A stretch of 50,616 bases of DNA from Phaeoceros laevis (Eukaryota > Anthocerotophyta > Anthocerotopsida > Notothyladales). The DNA lies in assembly GCA_049999765.1 (NCBI GenBank), contig JBNGIQ010008440.1, forward strand, positions 43,621 through 94,236, written 5' to 3'. Shown piece after piece: positions 11,726-20,498 of this stretch (position 1 is its first letter; each line of letters starts with the position of its first letter). Below the pieces are notes generated by a model. That model made no database searches, was not told the DNA's origin, and worked only from the letters and a program-made list of their open reading frames with translations. The translations under genes were made by a program, and so were the position numbers.

Positions 11726-12060
11726 ATGTACTTGCAGGGTATGCCGTGTCCTCGGAGGCAGGCGCGTGGCAATGGCGAAGCTGGAGGGGACTTGCGCACG
11801 TATGGCGTGTAAGGGGAAAAAAACTAACTACCTGTTGTAATTGTTTTTTGACCACCCTCGTGGTGCTGATCATCTCCCGCCAGGTGCTGACCATCTTCCT
11901 GGTCAGCACATGGCGGGAGAGTACTTACCCGCCACCGCGAGCTACCATGCTGTTGGGGATCGTTTTTTTTAGGTTGCAAGCTCTTACATTCAAACCGGCG
12001 ATGGCGGGGGAGGAAGACCATTCTCCTGGGCTGCCCTTGGGGAATAGGGTCGATGGGGCA

Positions 12061-12153
12061 GAATTCGCTGCAGTTGCCCCCATGGAGGGAGGAGCAGGCA
12101 GAATTCGCCGCACCTGCCCCCATGGAGGGAGTAGCAGGCAGAATTCGCCGCAT
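12061..12153. repeat. 40-bp tandem repeat, 2.3 copies
   Basis: gaattcgc starts at 12061, 12101 and 12141, each full unit holding tgcccccatggaggga. Period exactly 40 bp, inside the CACTA-like element. Confidence 0.8.
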
Positions 12154-12206
12154 CTTGACAGGGAAATATCGATCGAGTTGTTTGCGCCCCCCACCCGACC
12201 CACACG

Positions 12207-12306
12207 NNNNNNNNNNNNNNNNNNNNNNNNNNNNNNNNNNNNNNNNNNNNNNNNNNNNNNNNNNNNNNNNNNNNNNNNNNNNNNNNNNNNNNNNNNNNNN
12301 NNNNNN
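12207..12306. other. Assembly gap, 100 N
   Basis: Run of N of a conventional fixed length within the repeat-rich interior of the CACTA-like element; the true length is unknown. Confidence 0.99.
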
Positions 12307-12337
12307 AGCCCTGTGACGTTCGCAGCATAACCAGCAC

Positions 12338-12436
12338 GGAAGGCGCTGGTTGTGTTGCGAAGGTGCTGTTTGTGTTGCGAAGGTGCTGGTTGTGCTGCGA
12401 AGGTGCTGGTTGTGCTGGGAAGGTGCTGGTTATGTG
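12338..12436. repeat. 20-bp minisatellite, about five copies
   Basis: Unit gcgaaggtgctggttgtgct with one or two changes per copy, directly right of the assembly gap, which probably collapsed on this array. Confidence 0.8.
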
Positions 12437-12815
12437 GCGTGTTGCTTGCGGCTGTAGCACTTGCCGTAGCGGCTGCGCCCACTTAAACTTTCAGCCAGCT
12501 TAAACTCTGTCAGATTTGGCTGCAGGGAAGGGTTTGCCTCTCAGGCGGGCATGTCGAAGCCCTGACGGGGCACCTAGCGGCGAAGTTGTGGTGTAGCACA
12601 GAAAGGAATGCCTCCAGAAGAGATGCAGGGTTGCTTATGGCATGGTTTTGTCAGATCCGACTCAGTGTTGCGACAACAGACGGTGCAAGCAGCAACCTGA
12701 TTTCAAGCACAAGGAATCTGAGTTTGTGTTGGGGTTGAACAATGGGCACAGACCTCCTTGGGTAGACTTGCACAAGTGGGAGGCTGGGCTGCCAGGTCAA
12801 GGGCAAGGACCTTTT

Positions 12816-13462
12816 GTGCGTTCTTGGCTTGCTGCTGATTCAGGTGCCAGCCGAATTAGAATGACATGCCTGACAGGAGTTGGCTCATTTAAGAGTGACA
12901 TGCCTGCTGTTACCAGGTACTGACAGATGTCTGTGGTGCCCATCACAAAACAGGTAAGCTTTAGATGAGGTTTAAGCAAGCCTTCTGGCATCTCTCTGCT
13001 GTAAATGGAGTCCGCTTTCCAGTTCCCACATTCTAGGTGACATGATGATGTCGTCTGGGCAGGTATTGGCAGATGGGAAGAGCTGGAAAACTCCCAGAGC
13101 TCCGTATGAAGTCAAGGTCTGGTAAGGATAAGGTTTTTTGCACCCTGCTTTAGAGAGCTTTATAGCGTTCGTCTCTGCAGACCAGGATAATGTCGGAAGG
13201 CAGTCTACTTGTGATATCTAAGCAGTCTTAGAGGGAGCGTGCAAATGATGCTTTTGCAGGATAACTAGTAGGGAACTTGGTAAAGAACCATTTCTGAATT
13301 GCATAGAGGGTGAGCCGTTTCACTTCTCTTTTGGAAAGGCAAAGGTTCGTTGCCTCTCTTTATTACTGAACCAGCTCTGAGTAGATATTGCGCTGGCGGT
13401 GTGCTTATTTTTGTGCGTTCTTGGCTTGCTATTGATTCAGGTGCCAGCCAGATTAGAAAGGG
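12816..13462. repeat. Internal direct repeat of the CACTA-like element
   Basis: ttgtgcgttcttggcttgct followed by gattcaggtgccagcc occurs at about 12816-12862 and again at about 13410-13455. Shorter copies of gtgaagttaagctggcc follow at 13543 and 13622, and gccaggta recurs about five times in 13747-13811. No gene is supported in 12440-14020. Confidence 0.65.
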
Positions 13463-15424
13463 CATTGGAACGATGATGAAAGAAGAAAAGGCTGTCTTGT
13501 ACATTTCAAAACCTCATATCTTACCGGCATGCTGTAGATTGTAGGTGAAGTTAAGCTGGCCTCTTTTGGGCGTGTAAGTTGCGACAGCGAAATGCTGGTC
13601 GATGCATGCTAGGCGCGATAGGTGAAGTTAAGCTGGCCTTTTCTGGCCTTTTTTGGGCATGTAAAATTATCAATAAAACGAAATTAATTAAGGGTAAAAA
13701 ATGTAAAAAGTAAAAATTAATATAATAATCACGGTCAAATTAACCATGCCAGGTAACACGTGCCAGGTAGGATAGGCCAGGTATGGTGCCAGGTAAGCCA
13801 TGCTAGGTAGTCGGGGACGCCGCATGGCGGGACCATAGTGGAACGCGTGGCGATGTGTGGGTGTACCTCGTGGTGGCGAAAATCTGCCAGGGCCGTGCTA
13901 CTGGCATCCGGCGTACGCTGCCACGGCCGTGTGACCCTGGCAAGCAGGTGTACCCGATGCAGGTCCTGCCATCGCAAGTACAGCGGCCGGGCTGGGACCG
14001 GGGCCCTCCCGGGCACCGGCGTTTTCGTTACAAAACGGGCAGATACGGTGTAATGTTTCACGGTGGAGTAACGATCTCCCTGCGAGCCAGAAGAGTGTTA
14101 CAAAAGGCGTTTTGCGTTACAGTTTGGCAGCCCGCCGTTTCACTAAAGCGTTACAAAGGAAATTTTTTTGTTGTTGTGGCAAATGTAGGAAGTCATGTGG
14201 CAGTTGACCTGCTCAATGACTAAGTGTGATGTCAAAAAGTCGTCATGTCTCTTGCCTGCATAATGAAATTGCGTTACTTCAGTTTGCTACAATTGTGTCA
14301 TCTCGCAAGCTGCACCAAGATCACGATTTGTACCTAGCCAGTCGATAGCTGCAAGTCTCCAGTACGCATACGGGTTGCAAACCTGTCTAGACCATGGCAT
14401 GATAGCTGCTTGCACATATGAATAATGTCACGATAGCTGCCTGCTTATAGAACAGTTAGCAGTCGCTTGCACATAGAAGAAGTCGATACGTTCTGCATCA
14501 TGGTAACTTGTCTCGCCACGGACGTCCACTGAACGCCTAGACAGGGCCACTGCAAAGAAAAATGCCAGACTGGCATACGGTATGCAATACAGGACCAGAC
14601 GGTGTACATGCTAGACAAGCATCAATGTCACGGATCATCAAAGGACCAGGACTTGGCTGTAAATGATTCTTACCTGTTTTTTCTGGTGCATCATTGCTGC
14701 ACTAGTCTTGTCAAAGGAAAGGGTTTACTGTCTCATGATATGCCAATGCAGGCATTACAAAAAGTCTCGACCTGACTAAAGCACTTGCCATGAGTTTCTC
14801 TCTTTGTTCAAGGCGGGTCCTTGTCCAAGGCAATAGTACAGTACTAGTCCCTGTCAGATGTCAAGGACATACTGTATGTATGTATGTATGAAGCGCAAAC
14901 ACACACACATATTGCGTTTGCAGTATGTATGTGTGTGATTTTGGTGTTTTGTGTGTGCTAAAAATATTGTCGAGGCTTTTTGCAGAAAACTATTTGCAGA
15001 CGGCAAACTGGCCAAGGACATGGCGCCAAGATACTCGGTACCATCATATTGAGGGTAAACTATCTTTCAAACCGCAGTGCAAAGGTTTTTGCTTTCCACG
15101 TGCTTCATGCTTTACTTCGTTAAGTCAAAGCACTAGGAATGCTTTTCTTGAACACATGAATATTACCGGCTCATGTAACTTACAGGATGCTTCCTTAAGA
15201 CTGCTGATCGATGATGGCGGTGCTTTACAACAAAGCTCCATTTAAGGCTTGCTAGAGCCGGCAATACAACTGGACAGGCCTCGGGCAGCCACATCACGCT
15301 GGCGGCGAGCATAATTTGTTCCTGAATCAGGAGTTCTGGCAGTCGTGTATTTTTTAACATTTCCTGTCTCTACCCGCCTAAATCTCGGCCTAGCTGCATT
15401 TATTAAGACCTAGGACCTCAACTC

Positions 15425-15432
15425 TATTTAAG
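15425..15432 (+). promoter_or_regulatory. TATA-like box of unit E2
   Basis: tatttaag just upstream of gcaagccccgcc and a pyrimidine-rich leader of about 800 nt; weaker than the boxes in E0 and E1. Confidence 0.3.
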
Positions 15433-16753
15433 CAAGCCCCGCCTGCTTCCATCCTCATTCTGTGCTCTCGTTTTCTTGCATTCCCGCCCAGTGAATTCTT
15501 CAAGTCTCCACCGCTGCCTGCACTATTGAGCCTACAGTCTTGCTCTCTATGCCTGCAGCTTTTGCGAGCTGTTGGCTCCTAGTCTAAGTCCTTTCCTAAG
15601 CCCTGTCCTTCCCTGTTCAGTCCCAGTCTTGCTCAAGTTTTCTACCCTGCCTAGCCCTCGGCCCCATCCAAGCATGTTGTCTACCTACCTACTGCTAATC
15701 GATATCTCCCCATGATTTGTCCTACTGCCAGCTTCTCCAGAGTTTGCCAAGTCTTGTCCTTCCTATAATTCTATTGCCCACCTGCTGAAAAAAGTCTTTT
15801 GACGTTCCATCTTCCCTCCCCCCTTCATTCTGGTATTTTGCCAACTCCTGTCTACTGTAACCAGCTCCCTGGATTGCTGACCCGACCTAGACCTCTTGCG
15901 GACCTAGTCACAAGTTCGCTAGACTTTGCCCAATTTTTTTCCTTTTCATTCTATTGCCCACCTGCTTAAGAAAATTCCTAAACTCTCCATTCCTGAAGTG
16001 CTACCAATTCCCTATTTTCTAAGATCAGCTCCCTTAACCACTGACCCCGCCCTTCGAGCATTCACGTTGCCCTTCCAGCACACAGCCCCTTGCAGTCCTT
16101 TCCAGTATCTGTCGACACTTGCCATTCCTCAGTAGCCCTCTGTGGTGTGCTACACCAAGCCATTGTCCAGCTACTGCCTTACATTTGGGTGACCTTGTGA
16201 AAGCAAGGAGTAACGGTCTTTGAAAGGACCAGTGCAGCCAAGATGACCCAGCCGTCTCATGAGTTGGTAATCAGAGCAGTGTTTTCGTAGCACCTACCCT
16301 GGCTGATGTTTTCTTCAACTGCTGCATTGTGACATTTTTTGCTCTGGACATGTTGCAAGTATCCTGGCCACAATAGGTGTTAGGAGTTGGTCTACTAACC
16401 AATCTGCAAGTGAAATACATGATTGAAAAATGCACAGGTCACGATGGGGAGGATTTACCAAAGTGCTTCCAGAAATCCTTATGATGAGCCCACTTGGTAC
16501 TAATGAGGAGTGGGGGAGCATGGCTCACCCCCATGCACCTGTCGTGACTTCATTGGATTGGGGCAGATAGCTGGTTTACTATCTGCTCCCTCTGCATTTG
16601 TAGACGTATTCTAGCAGCAGCCCTGCTTAAGACATGCATTACAGTACTGTCAAAGTTTTCTGCAATGATGCTTTCAAATATGAAGGATTTGAGACTGTTC
16701 GATTGCTTGGGTACAGAAATTTACAAGTAATTTTGAAGATATTGTGCCTGAAC

Positions 16754-16853
16754 NNNNNNNNNNNNNNNNNNNNNNNNNNNNNNNNNNNNNNNNNNNNNNN
16801 NNNNNNNNNNNNNNNNNNNNNNNNNNNNNNNNNNNNNNNNNNNNNNNNNNNNN
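16754..16853. other. Assembly gap, 100 N
   Basis: Fixed-length N run inside tandem unit E2. Confidence 0.99.
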
Positions 16854-17467
16854 CTGTGTCTTGCAGCCATACAGTCTTTTTTGGTCTAGCAATACAGCCA
16901 GTCTCGATGCCTGCGTGAAGAAACAATCAGGAGTGAACAGTCGCGAAGGGTCCGAATACGAAACGAAGCATCAGGGTTAAGTGTCCGGTTGTCAATGTAT
17001 GGTCATGGATACATATAAGCCCAGATCGGGCCTCCAGAAGCGCATGCCAGACAGGCATAAGGCACATGCTAGACCGGCAAAAAAGACATGCAGTATAAGG
17101 CCTGACTGGCCATATGCCAGATTGGCATACATACTTTCGTGGAAAAAATTCAGACAGGACCAAGACATGGTAAATACAAGCTCTGCAGTACCTGGGCACG
17201 TTGGTGCATCCGTTGCACTAGTCCGGTCAATGACCAGGGCTGCGACCTCACGAAATGCTAGTGCTGGCATTACAAGGAAGTCACCTGTCTAGTTCATACC
17301 TCAAGTCCCAGTCTTAGGCCTAAAGCAGGTCCCTTCTAGGCAATGTCACAGTTCCTTTTCTTGTTAGATGACAATGTCAAAACTGTATGTATGTATGAAA
17401 AGCAAACACACACACACACCTTCTGCAGATCTCCTCTTCAAACAACTCCAGAAGGCCACTTCAGCGG

Positions 17468-18250
17468 TCACAGTTCGGAATCGCCTTCTGAGTGACTAGC
17501 CAAACCAGGGTTGCAATTTTTGTATGACCCTGGAGTTTGCCATAACTGTCTATATATTCTCCTCTGTTTCCAGATCGGAATCTTCCAGCTAGGGACCATC
17601 GGGTTTCTATCCTTAGGTTTTGACCTCGCTACCAAGATACGATACAACTTATTTGTAATGTAGTTAAACAACGAAGCACGACCTTCCTTCTTTCGTGGCC
17701 CTACTGGCCACCACCATCTCTCTGGCATTAGTTCTTGTTGCGACTCTGAGGTTTCTTCATGCCACATTTTTTCTCCTGTGTGTTGATGAGGATGCATCAT
17801 TAATTCCTTCGCTAACAACCATTTCGTTTTGTCACGTTGATGCAAGACAATGATCGGCGTTAGGATATTCGACAAAACTACAACCATCATTTTTGAGAAA
17901 AAAATTCTCTCCCCTACCCCTATAAGCGTGTATTCCCAAGCATAAGTCATGCCCCCTTCGATACGATTGACAAGTAATGCTCTTTTTGTGCCAATCTGTC
18001 CTATAGATTGTCTATGAATCCAGTCTGAATACCACTCTTTCCGTTGCACCTTTGCTGCCGCCTCCATAGCACTTCTGTAAGTCTCCTTCAAGCCAGACTC
18101 AATACTATCACTTACCAGCTTTGCGCAGCTGTGGGGGATATCAAATTGTTCCACTAGCTCTTGATGTGTGCACCATTTGTTTTGGTCCCTGTCGTACCGC
18201 CTTCCAAGTCTGTCGCGTGGACCTCTAATCTCATACTCCGCCATAGACAT
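17468..18250 (-). CDS. Hypothetical protein, 260-codon open frame
   Basis: I do not recognise this protein. An uninterrupted frame starts MSMAEYEIRGPRDRLGRRYD (ATGs at 18250 and 18244), is rich in Trp, Lys and Arg, and has a basic middle followed by one hydrophobic stretch (MMVVVLSNILTPIIVL), which could be a membrane segment. It has no known catalytic motif I can see. The codons for its first 20 residues lie inside a 122-bp segment that is repeated exactly at 18735-18856, next to the putative gypsy LTR start, so the frame may be part of a transposon or a gene caught beside it. In a neighbourhood of decayed elements an unbroken 260-codon frame is notable, but chance cannot be excluded. Confidence 0.35.
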   Translation of the reverse strand: MSMAEYEIRGPRDRLGRRYDRDQNKWCTHQELVEQFDIPHSCAKLVSDSIESGLKETYRSAMEAAAKVQRKEWYSDWIHRQSIGQIGTKRALLVNRIEGGMTYAWEYTLIGVGERIFFSKMMVVVLSNILTPIIVLHQRDKTKWLLAKELMMHPHQHTGEKMWHEETSESQQELMPERWWWPVGPRKKEGRASLFNYITNKLYRILVARSKPKDRNPMVPSWKIPIWKQRRIYRQLWQTPGSYKNCNPGLASHSEGDSEL

Positions 18251-18310
18251 TTAATTAATTAACTACTTATGCCGCTTGCATCCACACACAACCTATCAAA
18301 CATAGCCGCT
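18189..18310. repeat. Exact 122-bp direct repeat, copy 1
   Basis: Runs from ctgtcgtaccgcc to catagccgct and matches 18735-18856 at every base I compared. Similarity goes on for about 8 bp to the right with two transitions. The two copies frame 424 bp. Confidence 0.9.
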
Positions 18311-18734
18311 GTCGATCGTAAAACAACATCTATGCACGCATCCTTCTTGCTAATGCGGGAACCTATTGGCAATGCACAAATTATGCCACGGCAAAGCTGA
18401 AGAGCATTACAACGTAACCCCACACGACAAAGGATTTCCGCTTGCTCAGGGTCTCTAGCGTGCCTAAGTGCTGATGCGCCGCAGGCCATTGAGCTGAGAA
18501 GCAGAAGCTCCTCAGCCACAAGCTGCTGGAAGCAGCTGACCTGGTTCCTACGTCGCCCTAGCAGCGGTCATAATTAAACCCGCGTCACACCGTTGAGTGG
18601 TCACCACGCTTCCCAACACTGTTCCTAAGCGATTCAATCTATATTATCGGATGCTATGCTAGGCCTGATTGCAAAACCGCATCAGCTATCCATACTAGCC
18701 GTCTCACATGCTGATCAGATCCACCGCCTGACAG

Positions 18735-18856
18735 CTGTCGTACCGCCTTCCAAGTCTGTCGCGTGGACCTCTAATCTCATACTCCGCCATAGACATTTAA
18801 TTAATTAACTACTTATGCCGCTTGCATCCACACACAACCTATCAAACATAGCCGCT
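18735..18856. repeat. Exact 122-bp direct repeat, copy 2 (at putative gypsy LTR start)
   Basis: Identical to 18189-18310. On the minus strand it begins four bases inside the putative LTR start TGATAGCGGC (18851-18860). Confidence 0.9.
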
Positions 18857-18860
18857 ATCA

Positions 18861-18873
18861 ATCTCCCCCCTGC
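18861..18873 (-). promoter_or_regulatory. Polypurine tract of the gypsy element; 3' LTR begins at 18860
   Basis: On the minus strand GCAGGGGGGAGAT is followed by TG, the usual start of an LTR. It lies about 170 bp downstream of the integrase-PHD frame, where the plus-strand primer site of a Ty3/gypsy element is expected. The LTR's far end cannot be set because no matching 5' LTR is seen. Confidence 0.5.
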
Positions 18874-19040
18874 GGGCGCACCACCAGTCTGGCTGAGGGG
18901 CGGCAGCACCATGAGATAAACACAAAAATTATCACCACTGCTGATACAGAGCCTGAATGCCTCCCACCAGTGTTGCTATTACGTGGCAGCCCTGTGAGAG
19001 ACACAAAACACAGCTCCTGCAGCATCCTAACACATCGCGA

Positions 19041-20498
19041 TCATATGGTTAGCTGCAAGCAAGGATTGCATTTCCAAGTGTCCTCAGGCACCTCGTCCAA
19101 CGGTGGAGTTAGGCAGAACATGTGATAACCGCAATTGCAACGATCACATAAGAGCATGACATCTTCATCCCCAATGCGATCGTAAATAGCACAAGGCAGG
19201 TCAGCTGGTGGCTGCCAGGTGGTCGGTTTGAGACTGGTGTCAAGGTTGGGCAGGTGACAAGGAGCCAGGTCCTTGACGTGCTCCTTCCACCGGCGGCCGT
19301 CTTCCCCTTCGAGTTCAGCAACCCCTTGTGTGCCTACGCTCACCACCCGCAGAATGACTCGACTTGTGCTGACTTGCAGCGTTTTCTTGGGCTTCTGTTG
19401 CAAATAAACAAAGTCGCCCCGCTGAAACTTCTTGAACTTGGGTTTCCATGAGCCTCCCCGAGTAAATGCATAGCGCAGTTGGTCATGATGCTGAGCGATG
19501 GCCAAGTTCTCCATGGCCATTGGTAAAATGCATTCAAACATTGCCCCTCTTTCTTTCAGACCATTCAGACATTCTTGCACGTCCGTGCTCCAGTCAACAG
19601 CATGTGTGTAAGTGTCTTGAACCACGTTGGGCATAATAGGATGTCTGCCCAGCAAGAGATAATATGGGCTAAAATTCGCCAAAGATGCTTGTGCACTTAT
19701 CCGGTATCCCAACATGATGTACGGAAGTCTTTCATCCCACCGGCTGGAGTCTTCTTCCAAGCAGTACTTGCGTAAAGCATCCTTGACAGTTTGAACCAGC
19801 CTCTCCGCCAGGCCATCAGCTTGCGGATGGTCTCAAGAGGTCCTGTGGTGATCTATCAAACTTCGGTCCAACAGTTCTTGGAAGTCCCCCTTGAATTCAG
19901 TGCCTTGGTCTGTGAGTACCTCGGCACAGCCCCCAAAATGCGACAACACAGTTTGCAGGAACGCTCTTGCTATATTCTGTGATGTTTTCCTTGGAAAGAC
20001 AACTATCTCTACCCACTTTGAAAAGTGTTTGATCATAATCATACAATGCCTGTTTCCGCTCCTGGTCAGAGGCAATTCTAGCATCAGATCTACTGATCAC
20101 CTGAAGAATAAACCTTTGATGGGTAGCGAATGCAAAATGACATCACTTATGGTGAAACGGGCCTTCACCCTATCACACACCGCGCATTCAGCAACAACCT
20201 GCTCCACATTAGCGTACATGCCTGCCCAGAAGTAGTGCGGACGAAGCATGTGATGTGTCCTCTTCACGCCAAAATGGCCCAGCTCATTATGTGCTGCTTC
20301 TATGATTCCTCTTCGTTCTTGTGGTGGTGGCACAATCCTGTCCACATCACGTCCTTTCAACATCAGCTTCTGCTCTTTCCAATGGTACCTGTGAGTCTTT
20401 TGTTTGAGCTGTTGCCGCCTTTTGATGCTCATGTTTGCAGGCAACTCTTCCCCTTTCAACAACTTGATTGCCCATTCATCTCTCCATATGTCTTTCAC
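19041..20498 (-). pseudogene. Ty3/gypsy integrase with C-terminal PHD finger
   Basis: Continues pol after RNase H. An H2C2 zinc-binding head (HNELGHFGVKRTHHML through CAVCD) lies at about 20200-20330. The core has the three acidic residues: VDLMLEL just after 20097, LTDQGTEF, and GLAERLVQ near 19810. A basic C-terminal domain follows, with RGDFVYLQQKPKKTLQ. The last 50 residues form a PHD finger: Cys-x2-Tyr, then Cys-x2-Cys, His-x2-Cys within GYHMFCLTPPLDEVPEDTWK, then Cys-x2-Cys. The second ligand is Tyr in place of Cys, a single transition. In-frame TGA codons at 20097-20099 and about 19830 are also transition-type. All segments share one frame, so the gene was recently near intact. A frame change near 20497 joins it to the RT-RNase H segment. 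Confidence 0.85.

Larger units (their letters stand above)
11442..14178. mobile_element. CACTA-like non-autonomous DNA transposon
   Basis: The left end reads CACAACAACAAAAAATTTTG and the right end, reverse complemented, CACAACAACAAAAAAATTTC. Both are followed by CTTTGTAACGCT. The element is flanked by the 3-bp direct repeat gca (11439-11441 and 14179-14181). Unit E2 has the uninterrupted site with one tgca (about 16593-16596). CAC ends, a 3-bp duplication and subterminal repeats (tttgtaacg / cgttacaaa, at least six near the ends) fit the CACTA/EnSpm superfamily, although the terminus is CACAA and not CACTA. No transposase frame is seen; the interior is tandem repeats and contains a 100-N gap, so it is probably mobilised in trans. 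Confidence 0.75.
9787..14916 (+). repeat. Tandem unit E1 (about 2.4 kb plus a 2.7-kb transposon insertion)
   Basis: It starts with gcagtatgtatgtgtgtga, as unit E2 does, and ends with atgtatgtatgaagcgcaaac plus a CA run. TATA box tataaag is at 10316-10322, the matching ATG at 11110. The segment 11263-11393 repeats E2 16431-16551 at about 85 percent (key strings tgcttccagaaa, gaggagtgggggag and atggctcaccccca). After subtracting the insert 11442-14178 the unit is about 2.4 kb, the size of its sisters. No supportable coding frame beyond the short first exon. Confidence 0.55.
14917..17422 (+). repeat. Tandem unit E2 (about 2.5 kb)
   Basis: It starts as E1 does (tgcagtatgtatgtgtgtga), with a TATA-like box tatttaag at 15425-15432, a long pyrimidine-rich leader, ATG at 16243 (MTQPSHEL) and gtaatc after it. 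16431-16551 repeats E1 11263-11393. 16990-17420 repeats E1 about 14540-14912: shared gccaga-ggcata, gcattacaa-aagtc, and atgtatgtatga-a-gcaaac before the CA run. It has the empty target site for the E1 transposon. No supportable protein; a 100-N gap lies inside. Confidence 0.55.

Noticed and set aside
11508-12482. Long frames on both strands across 11.5-12.5 kb (up to 217 codons)
   Set aside because: They arise from in-phase tandem repeats and run through a gap of N. The peptides are repeats of repeat units.
18189-18856. A complete TRIM (small LTR element) with 122-bp LTRs
   Set aside because: Neither a primer-binding site nor a polypurine tract sits next to the repeats inside, and the repeat ends are not TG/CA. 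Left as a direct repeat.
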